Counted from the first letter of the stretch, positions 25,981 through 36,088 are shown. The stretch is DNA of 64,000 nucleotides from Sphingobacterium thalpophilum (GCF_038396785.1 NZ_CP151087.1:3286001-3350000), one strand, 5' to 3'. Notes: generated from the sequence alone by a model not told the origin. A program made the numbers and translations.

Positions 25981-26667
25981 AAGTTCAATCCTGTGAGACA
26001 CATGGACAATTCTATCTAGTATTGCATCGGCAATAGTATCCTCACCGATTATATCATACCAACTTGCCACGGGTAATTGACTTGCTATGATGGTAGCCTT
26101 TCTGCCATGTCTGTCCTCAAAGATCTCCATGAGATCCAACCGTTGCTGTTGTTCCAGTCGCACAATACCGAAGTCATCCAGGATGAGAAGGTCCGTTTTG
26201 GCTAGTCTGTCCATAAGTTTTTGTAGGCTTCCTTCCAATCTTGCCATTTTTGAACGTTGCAATAGCTTCTGCAGATTGTAATAAGCCACTCTTTTTCCCT
26301 GTGCACAAGCCTTCAATCCGAAAGCGGAGGCCATAAAAGATTTTCCACAGCCAGCTGCCCCTGTGATAATGATTGGTTCGGCTTTCTCCATATAACCCCC
26401 AGTTGCAAGATCGGTAATAAGCGAGTGGTCAATACCTCGAGTGGCATCCATATTGATTTCTTCAATAGAGGCCTGATAGCGGAATGCAGCATTCTTTTTC
26501 AACCTGTCATAGCGTTTACTCTCACGATCATCGACTTCAGACTGCAAAAGCATCTCCAGCCCTTGCTCAAAGTTCAGTGTGCCATGTTGGCGTGTTTCTT
26601 TCATCGCTCTCCAATGTTGCTCCATGCCATTCAGACGAAGCATTTTTAGGTGTTTTTCAATGTTCAT
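25951..26667 (-). CDS. istB: IS21-family helper ATPase IstB
   Basis: 238 residues, AAA+ (DnaC-like). Walker A is GAAGCGKS near residue 104, Walker B LLILDDFG near 164-171. IstB assembles on target DNA and activates the IstA transposase. It lies 31 nt after istA. Its last residues come from the RIT inverted repeat, but all ATPase motifs precede that. Confidence 0.9.
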   Translation of the reverse strand: MNIEKHLKMLRLNGMEQHWRAMKETRQHGTLNFEQGLEMLLQSEVDDRESKRYDRLKKNAAFRYQASIEEINMDATRGIDHSLITDLATGGYMEKAEPIIITGAAGCGKSFMASAFGLKACAQGKRVAYYNLQKLLQRSKMARLEGSLQKLMDRLAKTDLLILDDFGIVRLEQQQRLDLMEIFEDRHGRKATIIASQLPVASWYDIIGEDTIADAILDRIVHVSHRIELKGYDNNMDM

Positions 26668-26698
26668 TTTATATCTATTTTATCATTTAATGGTTCTG

Positions 26699-28252
26699 TT
26701 AACTATAATAACCTGCACCTCTGATGTTGTTATGATGAGGCATTGGCATTTCATTTTCTTGAGGTTCATTCCATCCCGCCATACCGCTGGCCAGCATATT
26801 TCCAACCGATTTAGAACTGAACATGCTGTTTTCTACAGCCATGTTGCAGGCCTTATCGAACATGGCTGCGGAGTAAGTACGTTGCAAACGAAACAGCCCA
26901 TCACAGGTACGGTAGAGCTGCTCGGGATAACGTCCCTTTTGATTGAATATCGCTATGATAAGCTGCTCGAATGAATGGGATATCTCAGAAGCTTTCTTGC
27001 GATATTTTTCAGGACTAATATCCATGTATTCACGATGACTGGACTCTAGATGTTCTGGGTTGGTGGTATATGAGTTTGGACGCAGGCTACGCTGATGTAC
27101 AGCTACCTGATTGCCTTGCACAAAGATGTAGACCATACGATCAGTGTATACGACCTGCGCTTTTTTCCTGCGGTAGATATGCGGTACACTATAAGAGTGA
27201 CGGTCGCGGCCCAAGTAAATATGGCCGTTGTCAGCCACTTTAAGCTCGGTATAGTGCTTCAGCTCAAAGCGGCTCGCAGGAAGTTTGCCCAATAGATGCT
27301 TTTCACTACTGATAAAGCGTTCCTGACGGCAGTAACTGCGGTTTTGCATTCGTGTCTGGTTGAGCTTGTCTATGCACGAGGTGATGGCTTCATTGAGCGA
27401 TTCTAGGTCAAAGAACCTACGGTTGCGTAATCGTGCGAATACCTGTGTGTAGACGATTTTGACATGGTTCTCAACAGCACTTTTGTCCCTTGGCTTTCCT
27501 GCCCGAGCAGGAACCACAACGGTATCGTAGTGATTGGCCAGATCTTCCATACTTCTGTTGATATCAGGTTCATAACGATCGCTCTTGGTTACAGCCGACT
27601 TTAGATTATCCGGTACCAGTGCCTTGGGAACTCCGCCCAGGAACCACAGGCAATCGTTCAGCGCTCCAATAAAATCAGGGATTGTTTGGCTACGCACAGC
27701 TTTTGCATAACAGTAATTGGAATAAGGAAGACAGGCGACAAATACCTCGCAATTAATAAGTTCACCTGTCTCAATATCAATATAATGCAACTTCTTGCCG
27801 GAGAAGTCGATATAGAGCTTGTCTGCAGCTTCATGTTGCATTACCATGGTTCCTGAACGGGCAGAAACACTGAGCTGTGAAAAGTGATAACAGAACTGGG
27901 AGTAACCATACCCCTGGGCATAAGATACTTTGTATTCTTCCCAAAGCAGTTTACGCGTTACGCCAACTCTTTTAAGTTCTTTCTCCAGATGCGGCAAACG
28001 CTCTTTGAGATCCTCGAACCTGGGATCACGGTAGGCCGGATTACCTGAATGCAGCAGACCTTCCAGGACCGGGTCTTCCACAGACAGAATGTCGCTCATG
28101 TTCAACTTTGCCTCACCTATCTTAAAAAGATAGGACTTTACGGTATTCTTACTTATACTGAGACTGCGGGCTATCGCTTTGATGGCATAGCCCTGCTGGT
28201 GCAGCCTGATCATCTGTTTTATCTGACTCATGGGTCTGGTTTTTCCGGCCAT
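26699..28252 (-). CDS. istA: IS21-family transposase IstA
   Basis: 517 residues: an N-terminal HTH (YAIKAIARSLSISKNTVKSY near 17-36), a DDE integrase core (DKLYIDFSGKKLHYID, then ALVPDNLKSAV, and later DKSAVENHVKIVY with the Glu) and a C-terminal tail. Catalyses cut/copy-and-paste with IstB. Intact in sequence. Confidence 0.92.
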   Translation of the reverse strand: MAGKTRPMSQIKQMIRLHQQGYAIKAIARSLSISKNTVKSYLFKIGEAKLNMSDILSVEDPVLEGLLHSGNPAYRDPRFEDLKERLPHLEKELKRVGVTRKLLWEEYKVSYAQGYGYSQFCYHFSQLSVSARSGTMVMQHEAADKLYIDFSGKKLHYIDIETGELINCEVFVACLPYSNYCYAKAVRSQTIPDFIGALNDCLWFLGGVPKALVPDNLKSAVTKSDRYEPDINRSMEDLANHYDTVVVPARAGKPRDKSAVENHVKIVYTQVFARLRNRRFFDLESLNEAITSCIDKLNQTRMQNRSYCRQERFISSEKHLLGKLPASRFELKHYTELKVADNGHIYLGRDRHSYSVPHIYRRKKAQVVYTDRMVYIFVQGNQVAVHQRSLRPNSYTTNPEHLESSHREYMDISPEKYRKKASEISHSFEQLIIAIFNQKGRYPEQLYRTCDGLFRLQRTYSAAMFDKACNMAVENSMFSSKSVGNMLASGMAGWNEPQENEMPMPHHNNIRGAGYYS

Positions 28253-28315
28253 TGGGTAATATCATTTTCCCAAAAATAAAACCAAAATCAGGACCCCCGC
28301 AAGGGGTCAATATCC

Positions 28316-30026
28316 GGTTCTTCCGCACTTTTGGTGGTAATACCATCATATTTGTCTTCAATTAGCGTTCATATTTTAATGAATGCATCAAAACTTGTTT
28401 TTTCGGACGATGGTGATAACTTTAGGATTATATCAGTAGATAACCAGCAAGATGTACTGGTAGTTTATGTGCAGAGTACTACCCGAAGTGCTGTCTGCCC
28501 AAACTGCTGCATCACTTCGAAAAGAATCCACAGCTATTACACCCGCAAGATCGCAGACCTTCCTGTCTTTGGTAAAACTTCCAGAATTATTCTTCGCTCT
28601 CGTAAATTTTATTGTCATCAAGACGAATGTCCGTTCAAAATATTCACCGAGAGGTTCGAGAGTCATTTCAGGCCATATAAACGGAGGACTGAGCGTCTGG
28701 AAAGTAAGATCAGACAACTTGGGCTTCTTGCCGGAGGAAGGCCTGCTCAGCGGATTTGTACCATATTGTCGATACCCACTAGCGATACGACTATACTACG
28801 GTTGATTGAAAAAAGCGATTTTTCACCAGCAAAAGGTGTAACCGCCATTGGCGTAGACGATTGGGCTTACAAAAAAAGGAAAAGTTACGGTAGTATTTTG
28901 GTCAATCTCCACACAGGGAAAGTGATAGATCTATTACCAGACCGTGAACAGGAGACATTGCGTAAATGGCTACAGGAACGTCCAGAGATTGAAGTAATGA
29001 GCCGGGATAGATACAGTAACTATCAAAAAGCAATTACTTTGGGTGCTCCCCAATCTATCCAGGTCACCGATCGTTGGCACTTGTTGAAAAATTTAAGTGA
29101 GGCGGTACAGAAAGTTTTGATTAGGCATTACAGCAAAGCCACAGCTTTGTTGGCCAATAAGCAGTTGCGGGTTGACGATCAACAAATAGCTGAAAATCAA
29201 AGCTCACTATCTGAAAACAGAAGCTCTCCGGATTCAGCTCATGGCGGGATCCGCTTAAAGCGGTTTGAGCAACTGAAGGAATTACAGAAAAAAGGATATT
29301 CCATACGTGCCATGGCACGGCATCTGTGCATGCACAGACAAACCGTCAAAAACTATCTGGACATGGAGACCTTGCCCCGGAAATCTCAATGCAAGATTAA
29401 TCCGCTTGAAAAATTCTTTACGCATATAAAAAAGCGTATGGAGGAAGAGCCGAGCATATTGATCACCACATTGTGGCAGGAGCTCAGAACCCAAGGATAT
29501 AAGGGAGCCTATTCAACTTTCTCAGAAGGCTTGAAATTCTATGGGATCCGAGTGGGCAAAAAAGCTGGGTTCACTAAAGAATTACCGAATCATGGTGCAG
29601 CAACTTTTAAACCATCATCAGCGGCGATATGGTTTCTGTCAGATCAACAAAATCTGTGGGATGACCAACGGAATATCATCCGCGAATTATGCAAATCCTC
29701 CAAAGAGCTGAATAAGACTTTTATCCTAGTGCAATCCTTCCGTAAAATAATGGCTGAGAAGTCGGGCGATACAAAATTGAGGGAGTGGATCGAGAAATCA
29801 AGCACCTCGGGACTAAAAGAAATAGCATCATTCGCAAAAGGACTGCTCGCCGATTGCCCCGCTGTTGAAAATGCGCTCACCTTACCATGGAGTAATGGTC
29901 CCGTGGAAGGAAACGTGAACCGACTGAAAATGATTAAGAGGCAGATGTATGGTAGAGCGGGGTTTGACTTATTGAGGAAACGTGTATTATACGCTCCGTC
30001 TTGACCACCAAAAGTGGGGAAGAACC
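28316..30026 (+). mobile_element. ISL3-type insertion sequence
   Basis: Terminal inverted repeats of 23 bp (start GGTTCTTCCGCACTTTTGG; end CCAAAAGTGGGGAAGAACC) differ at one base. The element is flanked by AATATCC on both sides (28309-28315 and 30027-30033), a target duplication of at least 7 nt. It sits inside the right-end repeats of the IS21-type element and is therefore younger. Confidence 0.88.
28379..30004 (+). CDS. ISL3-family transposase
   Basis: About 541 residues from ATG at 28379. N-terminal zinc-binding cysteines (CPNCC and FYCHQDECPF) near residues 38-80, a DDE core (GVDDWAYKKRKSYGSILVNL, then TDRWHLLKNL), an HTH segment in the middle (YSIRAMARHLCMHRQTVKNY) and the family C-terminus WSNGPVEGNVNRLKMIKRQM. 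Complete and likely active. Confidence 0.9.
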   Translation: MNASKLVFSDDGDNFRIISVDNQQDVLVVYVQSTTRSAVCPNCCITSKRIHSYYTRKIADLPVFGKTSRIILRSRKFYCHQDECPFKIFTERFESHFRPYKRRTERLESKIRQLGLLAGGRPAQRICTILSIPTSDTTILRLIEKSDFSPAKGVTAIGVDDWAYKKRKSYGSILVNLHTGKVIDLLPDREQETLRKWLQERPEIEVMSRDRYSNYQKAITLGAPQSIQVTDRWHLLKNLSEAVQKVLIRHYSKATALLANKQLRVDDQQIAENQSSLSENRSSPDSAHGGIRLKRFEQLKELQKKGYSIRAMARHLCMHRQTVKNYLDMETLPRKSQCKINPLEKFFTHIKKRMEEEPSILITTLWQELRTQGYKGAYSTFSEGLKFYGIRVGKKAGFTKELPNHGAATFKPSSAAIWFLSDQQNLWDDQRNIIRELCKSSKELNKTFILVQSFRKIMAEKSGDTKLREWIEKSSTSGLKEIASFAKGLLADCPAVENALTLPWSNGPVEGNVNRLKMIKRQMYGRAGFDLLRKRVLYAPS

Positions 30027-30806
30027 AATATCCTCCGGAATACTGAACTCCCAATAATATCAGAGGGGTCAGCATGCTCCAGAATAATAATCGTCAAAAC
30101 AGAAATTAATCCGCAAAGGGGTCAATATGCCCCGGAATATATAGCTGTTCTGAACAAAAGAGGGGTCAGTATCTGACGGAATGCCATGCGATAACAACGA
30201 TTAAACAAACACGACATACCTAAACTAACTCCGGAATCAGGGGGTCAGCATGCTCCGGTCTATGCAACTTTTTCGGTACAGTAAGCGACCAATAATTGGA
30301 CTAAGCTAGGATAGCCGCAAAAATGAGGGGAGACAAACAGCAAAAAGTTATTTTTAACTTTTAAATTTCAGCAAACTGTTCCTATATCATTTTAGCTGGC
30401 TGAAATATACAAAATGCAACGAAGCACCTTAATCAATTAGAGCACTTTATAATTAAATATATGTCGAACAATTGCTCAACATTATCTCAATGAAATAGGC
30501 TTTTTATCTTTCACCCTGACAGGGGTATTTTAGCATTCCTAAAGAACGCTCAATTGAAGAGATATTGGGAAAAGATTAGAAGTGTGACGACGCCTCAATT
30601 AATCATCTGACAATAAGCACCTTACAATAAAAAACACTGATAACCCCGACACAGATGTCGGAGACATCCCCCAACCAAATTATACAATAACTTGTTTTCC
30701 AATATTTTAACCGTATTTTTATACCCTAATATTGATTTCACATGATATCCGACTTAACAACTGTCTATTTCGGCGATCCCCGGAATGGGGTCAACATCTC
30801 CCGAAC
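30027..30806. repeat. Array of six dispersed IS21-end repeats
   Basis: Copies of GGGGTCARYAT followed by a CCGGAA-like block start near 28303 (interrupted by the ISL3), 30065, 30117, 30162, 30241 and 30787. Spacings range from about 45 to over 500 nt. The first copies are the IS21 right end; the outer ones are more than an IS end needs and may be scars of earlier insertions. Confidence 0.6.
30361..30455 (+). repeat. Intergenic repeat element, copy 2
   Basis: Related to 20541-20632 over about 90 nt, including CTATAT, TAGCTGGCTGAAATATAC and a GCACCTTAAT...ATTAGAGCAC end. The hairpin is less perfect than in copy 1, suggesting decay or a different structure. Confidence 0.45.
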
Positions 30807-30983
30807 ATGCAGTTTCTTGGAAATTTGGAAAATTCACCGTATGTTGATATAATTAAAACTACTGAAGCAGTGATAAAAACTGATTCACCTCAATATTTTC
30901 AGACTGACGGACAGATTTTGGACAGAACCAGTGAAGTTAGTATAAGCATTATAAAAAAGGCTGTCACTATCATTGTTCCATAA
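30732..30983 (+). CDS. Doubtful 83-residue ORF before the stress island
   Basis: Contains one of the IS21-type repeats in its first part. The second part (MQFLGNLENSPYVDIIKTTE onward) reads like coding sequence and ends at the terminator. No family recognised; it may be a fragment of a gene broken by IS21 insertion. Confidence 0.25.
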   Translation: MISHDIRLNNCLFRRSPEWGQHLPNMQFLGNLENSPYVDIIKTTEAVIKTDSPQYFQTDGQILDRTSEVSISIIKKAVTIIVP

Positions 30984-31016
30984 AAAAAGGTTGCTCGAAA
31001 AAGCAACCTTTTTTTA
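30982..31016. terminator. Bidirectional terminator at the end of the stress island
   Basis: AAAAAGGTTGCT-N6-AGCAACCTTTTTTT, a strong stem with T runs both ways, 18 nt past the dnaK stop. Confidence 0.9.
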
Positions 31017-31033
31017 TACAAAGCAGATAGCCA

Positions 31034-32811
31034 TTATTTATTATCGTCAACCTCTTCAAATTCAACATCAGTAGCTTCTTCTACATCATTTGAATTATTA
31101 GCCTGTGTTCCATTACTATTGGCCGAACTTCCGCCCGAAGCAGCTTGTTGAGCCTGATATATTTCTTGTGAAGCGCTTTGCCACGTTTTGTTTAACTCAT
31201 CCATTGCTGCTTCAACGGCTGGAACATCCTGTTTGCCGTACGCTTCTTTTAAACGGCCCAATGCCCCTTCAATTGCGCTTTTGTTTCCGGCAGAAATTTT
31301 ATCGCCATATTCTTTGAGCTGCTTCTCGGTCTGGAAAATAAGAGAGTCAGCCTGATTTAGTTTATCAACTTTTTCTCTGGCCTGCTTATCAGATTCGGCA
31401 TTTGCCTCTGCCTCCTGTTTCATCCTTTTAATTTCTTCTTCGGTTAATCCGGATGAAGCTTCAATTCTGATTTTTTGTTCTTTACCGGAAGTTTTATCCT
31501 TAGCACTTACGCTTAATATTCCATTGGCATCAATATCGAATGTTACTTCAATTTGAGGAATTCCTCTGGGTGCAGGCGCTATTCCATCTAAATGGAAACG
31601 GCCAATTGTTTTGTTATCTTTTGCCATGGGCCGTTCCCCTTGCAAAACATGAACTTCTACTGACGGCTGATTATCAGCTGCTGTTGAAAATATTTCAGAT
31701 TTTTTGGCCGGAATTGTAGTATTGGCTTCAATCAATTTGGTAAACACTCCTCCCATAGTTTCAATTCCAAGAGAAAGTGGGGTTACATCAAGCAACAACA
31801 CATCGTTAACTTCACCAGTCAGTACACCTCCCTGAATTGCTGCGCCAAGTGCTACCACTTCATCAGGATTCACACCTTTTGATGGTTTTTTACCAAAGAA
31901 TTTCTCAACCTCTTCCTGTATTTTTGGAATTCGGGTTGACCCACCGACTAAAATCACTTCATCTATATCAGAAGTTGAGAGCCCTGCATCTTTTAGGGCA
32001 GATTTCACGGGTTTCATAGCCCTTTTTATTAACTCGTCAGCAAGTTGTTCAAATTTTGCTCGCGTTAATTTCTTAACAAGATGCTTTGGTACACCATCAA
32101 CCGGCATAATGTACGGTAAATTAATATCTGTTTCCGCAGAACTGGAAAGCTCTATCTTCGCTTTTTCAGCTGCCTCTTTTAATCGTTGAAGCGCCATTGG
32201 ATCTTTTTTCAAATCCACGCCTTCATCTTTCTGAAACTCTTCAGCCAGCCAATTGATAATCACATCATCAAAATTATCTCCTCCCAAATGCACATCCCCG
32301 TTGGTTGATTTTACCTCAAATACACCATCGCCAAGTTCAAGAATGGAAATATCAAATGTACCTCCACCAAGGTCGTACACAGCAACTTTCACATCTTTGT
32401 TTTTCTTATCAAGGCCATAGGCCAGTGCAGCAGCAGTAGGCTCATTGATAATTCTTTTTACCTCAAGCCCTGCTATTTGTCCAGCTTCCTTTGTTGCCTG
32501 ACGTTCAGCATCGTTAAAATAGGCCGGTACAGTAATTACCGCTTCTTTAACTTCCTGTCCCAGATAATCTTCGGCGGTTGATTTCATTTTTTGCAAAATA
32601 ATAGCCGATATTTCCTGAGGGGTATATGTCTTCTTGCCAATTTTAATTCTTACGGTTTCATTATCACCTGAAACCACTTCGTAAGAAATGTTTTTTAATT
32701 CTTCCCCCACATCGCCATATTTTTTACCCATAAAACGCTTTATTGAGCTTATTCCATAACAGCTACACAGGAGTTGGTTGTTCCTAAGTCAATACCTATA
32801 ATTTTTCCCAT
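31034..32811 (-). pseudogene. dnaK: DnaK (Hsp70) with an internal deletion near the N-terminus
   Basis: The gene starts correctly at 32811 with [20 protein letters not shown] and then hits TAA at 32749. The DnaK frame resumes a few nt later with [17 protein letters not shown] and runs 565 more codons (from an internal ATG at 32731) through the rest of the nucleotide-binding domain ([27 protein letters not shown]), the substrate domain and the acidic tail [10 protein letters not shown]. About 50 residues of subdomain IA/IB are missing and the frame is shifted. Reinitiation could give a 565-residue product lacking the first phosphate loop, unlikely to cycle ATP. Last gene of the island. Confidence 0.9.
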
Positions 32812-32931
32812 ATCTTGTAATATTTTATTTGTTAATACCCAGTTTTATCACTGAATTTATAATCAACTTATGTGATAAACCAATAATGATGGCATTATGA
32901 CATTTTTTTGACGGCTTAGGGGCTGACAATA

Positions 32932-33507
32932 TCAATTATCCGAAAAATCCATTAGTTCATTTGTTTTAAGAATAAGTTTTTCAAAGGATTGAACATCCAT
33001 ATCTTGCTTTGCCTTATTATCTAAAATATCGTTTCTTATTTCAACCGAAACCATTGACATTTCATCTAACAAATCATCCAGGTCTTTTTCAGAAATCTTT
33101 TCATATTTCGCCAGCTTAACAAACCGGATAACAAACTTATTGAACGCAACCAAAACATTTTCACCAGCAATAAAAATCATTCGTTGGCTTAAAAGCCTTA
33201 ATTCTATTATATCCTCGTGGGTAATCTTTTCTTTACGCACAATATCTTCCAATTGCTTTATAAGTTCCTGGTAAATGGTCGTTTTTAAAGTTAAAAAACG
33301 AATACGTACCTCTTTGTTAAGCTCATTTTCGGTTTGTTTCCCCAGCAACGACCAGGTTGTTAGGGAAGTTATTGTGAAACCTATAATGGCTGCAAATATC
33401 TCGTATGTAAAAGGATCTGACTTTTCACTATTTAAAACCATACGCAAAATCAAATACCCAAAAAAGAGTATAATTGCTATTATTATCAGTTTTTTAAATG
33501 TGTTCAT
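32932..33507 (-). CDS. Small membrane protein of the stress island
   Basis: 191 residues: two N-terminal membrane segments (LIIIAIILFFGYLILRMVL and FAAIIGFTITSLTTWSLL), then a long helical cytoplasmic part (about 65-191). No family recognised. It abuts the MscS-like gene directly (1 nt apart) and precedes dnaK in the leftward order. Confidence 0.7.
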   Translation of the reverse strand: MNTFKKLIIIAIILFFGYLILRMVLNSEKSDPFTYEIFAAIIGFTITSLTTWSLLGKQTENELNKEVRIRFLTLKTTIYQELIKQLEDIVRKEKITHEDIIELRLLSQRMIFIAGENVLVAFNKFVIRFVKLAKYEKISEKDLDDLLDEMSMVSVEIRNDILDNKAKQDMDVQSFEKLILKTNELMDFSDN

Positions 33508-34011
33508 TTAATTTGGTTGTGTTTTTTCCGCATTAATACCCTTCACGGTTTTTAGAAAGAAAGTATTATTTGGTACGTTAAAGATTCCATCATCATCTTC
33601 TAATTCAGTAAACATCAGATTTATATTTACTACTGTCGCTTGTACTTCAGGGTCATACAGCTTTATTTTCGAACCTATTTTGAAAGGGTTCATTATAAAA
33701 ATAAATATTCCTGAAATAATATTGCTTAAAATACTCCATACAGCAAACAACCCAATTGCTACAACAGAGAGAAAACCACCAAGATATACCCAAACATTAT
33801 TTGGGTTTCCCCCCCAAATGATAAGCGTTAAAAAAATCAAAGCAATCCAAAAAGCTATAGCAATCGTTTTTCTTACCAGAAATAGACGATGCGGGTCATA
33901 TGAATAAAGTGCAGAAAGCTTAATAAGTCGTTTTTTACTTAACGCTTTCAGAAGGAATACAACTATCACCAAAATAATGGTTAATGCCATCTTTATGAAA
34001 TTTGAGTTCAT
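33508..34011 (-). CDS. MscS-domain membrane protein, short
   Basis: 167 residues: three or four membrane segments, then the MscS-like segment SILSNIISGIFIFIMNPFKI-GSKI with a short beta domain (VVNINLMFTELEDDDGIFNV-PNN). Much shorter than typical MscS and missing the large C-terminal vestibule. Probably a channel-like or modulatory protein; it follows the KefB-type antiporter in the island. Confidence 0.7.
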   Translation of the reverse strand: MNSNFIKMALTIILVIVVFLLKALSKKRLIKLSALYSYDPHRLFLVRKTIAIAFWIALIFLTLIIWGGNPNNVWVYLGGFLSVVAIGLFAVWSILSNIISGIFIFIMNPFKIGSKIKLYDPEVQATVVNINLMFTELEDDDGIFNVPNNTFFLKTVKGINAEKTQPN

Positions 34012-34060
34012 GGAATTGAAAAAGTCTGGGTTTAAATGGAATCCATTTACATCAGATAAT

Positions 34061-35230
34061 TTAGTTATGAGATAATTTAGGGAGCTTATAAATGAAATTT
34101 TGTATTATCTCTATCCAAACAGAAGTTATCATCATGGTAACAGTTATTACAGCTAAGGTCATTTGATAACTATAATCGCCTATTACCCCCATGGAAGCAG
34201 CCGCACTAACAAGAACAAAACTAAATTCGCCAATCTGAGATAACAAAGCTCCGGCATATATACTATCATGCCATGTACTGCCCATGCCTTTAAATATCAT
34301 GGCATTTATTAAACTATTAATAACCATAACTGCAAGGGTGATTAACAATATAACACCAATGTTTTGGTATGCGAAGTGTAGGTTAAGTTGCAAACCAACT
34401 GCTAAAAAGAAAAAGGCTAAAAAGAAAACACGAAAAGGGACCAGGGCATGGTCTAACCATTGGGTGGACTTATCCTGTCCGACCAATATACCTGCCAAAA
34501 GCGCCCCCAAAGCAGCCGATAACCCAAACCAATGACTTACCTGTGCCATTCCAAAACACAAAACAAAACCCAAAAATACTTGCAAGTCGTGGTCTCGTAT
34601 CAAATCATGCCTGAATGGAATTTTTATTAGTTTTTTGCGAATGGCGACATGCATAAAAATCAATATGGCCAGACCGCCAAATACTGTTCTTGCTAACTCA
34701 ATGGTCTCCAATTTACCTTTGGCCATAAAGTTTAAGGTAAGCATCATTGGTACGATGAGTATATCTTGCATGATTAATACTCCGGATGTTAACAGCCCTA
34801 TTTTACTTTTAATTTGCCCAGTGTTTGATAAATATTGAAAAATAATGGCAGAACTACTTAAACTGATGACAAAACTCAAAAGTATAATTACCTGCCAGGA
34901 CCAATTTAAAATTTGACCTGTTATAACCATGAAAGCAAAACTGAGTAGCAACTGCGATAATGTACCCAGTAATGGTTTTTTAAAACTTTTAGAAAAGTCG
35001 GGCAGGTTAATTTCTGCTCCGATAAAAAACATGAGTAATATTACACCAAGTTCTCCAATTTCGTTAATCGTTGATGAATTTGAAATAACCCCGAACACCT
35101 CAGGCCCCAGAATGATTCCCGCTATGATATAGGCAATAAAATAAGGTTGTTTCGCCCTTTTTAATAAAAGTGCTAAAAATAATATCGTAAGCGATACTAT
35201 AAACAGTCCGTTTAACAATCCATGATTCAT
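34061..35230 (-). CDS. kefB: KefB-type cation:proton antiporter (CPA2)
   Basis: 389 residues, about 12 membrane segments. Conserved CPA2 stretches: IAGIILGPEVFGVIS near 36-50, GVILLMFFIGAEINL near 62-76, and GLSAALGALLAGILVGQ in the middle. There is no C-terminal TrkA/RCK domain, so it lacks the KefB gating region. KefB-type antiporters also occur in the proteobacterial heat-resistance locus, where they aid pH and ion homeostasis. It lies 5 nt after hdeD. Confidence 0.85.
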   Translation of the reverse strand: MNHGLLNGLFIVSLTILFLALLLKRAKQPYFIAYIIAGIILGPEVFGVISNSSTINEIGELGVILLMFFIGAEINLPDFSKSFKKPLLGTLSQLLLSFAFMVITGQILNWSWQVIILLSFVISLSSSAIIFQYLSNTGQIKSKIGLLTSGVLIMQDILIVPMMLTLNFMAKGKLETIELARTVFGGLAILIFMHVAIRKKLIKIPFRHDLIRDHDLQVFLGFVLCFGMAQVSHWFGLSAALGALLAGILVGQDKSTQWLDHALVPFRVFFLAFFFLAVGLQLNLHFAYQNIGVILLITLAVMVINSLINAMIFKGMGSTWHDSIYAGALLSQIGEFSFVLVSAAASMGVIGDYSYQMTLAVITVTMMITSVWIEIIQNFIYKLPKLSHN

Positions 35231-35235
35231 TTCAA

Positions 35236-35871
35236 CTAAAAGTTAAAGTTACCAAAGTTTTGTTTTTGCACCATTTTCTGATGTTTTTTTAATTTAAAAC
35301 CCAAAAAGAAATAAGTCATTGCCGATAGAAACGCATTAATTCCAAGCAACCAACCCGAAGCCAACAATACATCTTCAGGTTGGGTTATAAACATCCAGAG
35401 GATGATAGCTCCCAATATAACTGAGAATAATCCGCTAAATATCATCCACAATTCTCCTTTGATTTCTTTGCGAAGCCGAAGGGCTGTTATTATTTCTGAT
35501 ATGCCAACGAATATTGACCAAAAACTAATGCTGGCCCATAAAAAGCTGGCAATTACAACAGTGGCAATAAGTGGAGAAACAATAACAGCAATACCTGCCA
35601 GTATACTAATAATAGCGCTAAAAATAAGCCATCCCCACCGCTTTCCCTTTCTGATTTTCCGAACCGATACAATAATGCCAAAAATACCATCAGCTAAGGC
35701 AAATGCACCAAAAACAATTGCCAGGGCAAGTATGGCTGTAACCGGCATAATAAAAGCCAATACCGAGAATATTAGCGCAAGGAAGCCTTTAATGATGAAA
35801 GCCCACCAGTTTGAGGAAATACTTTCTATTCCCTTTTGTTCGTCTTGAACTTCATTACTAATTGTTGTCAT
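35236..35871 (-). CDS. hdeD: HdeD-family (DUF308) membrane protein
   Basis: 211 residues with six predicted membrane helices as three DUF308 hairpins (FIIKGFLALIFSVLAFIMPV at the start, GIAVIVSPLIATVVIASFLW in the middle, LFSVILGAIILWMFITQPED late). HdeD contributes to acid resistance in E. coli and is a standard member of the tLST. It is directly followed by the KefB-type gene. Confidence 0.88.
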   Translation of the reverse strand: MTTISNEVQDEQKGIESISSNWWAFIIKGFLALIFSVLAFIMPVTAILALAIVFGAFALADGIFGIIVSVRKIRKGKRWGWLIFSAIISILAGIAVIVSPLIATVVIASFLWASISFWSIFVGISEIITALRLRKEIKGELWMIFSGLFSVILGAIILWMFITQPEDVLLASGWLLGINAFLSAMTYFFLGFKLKKHQKMVQKQNFGNFNF

Positions 35872-36088
35872 TTTTATTGTTTTTTAATTTAAAAGTTTGA
35901 AACTATTTATTCCCTCGAATATATTTTTAATTAGACATCTGTTTTTTAAACACTTAAAATCGTCAAAATTGACTTTAGCACTTCTATTTCCGTGGAACCC
36001 TCTTGTTTATTGCCTTTGGCGAGCTCGCAAGCTCGGTTCATGTCCTTGTTGTGGACGGCAGTGCATAAGGGTTTCATTAAGAAATAAA

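Larger units (their letters stand above)
22351..30080 (-). mobile_element. Composite nested element: IS21-type carrying RIT and ISL3
   Basis: IS21-type ends frame istA/istB; the RIT element (22483-25980) is inserted in the 3' tail of istB and the ISL3 (28316-30026) in the opposite end repeats. Boundaries of the outer element are approximate because the end repeats continue to about 30806. Confidence 0.65.

Noticed and set aside
36000..36080. tRNA-like GAGCT/AGCTC hairpin
   Set aside because: Only one short stem; no acceptor arm, T arm or anticodon arm could be folded.
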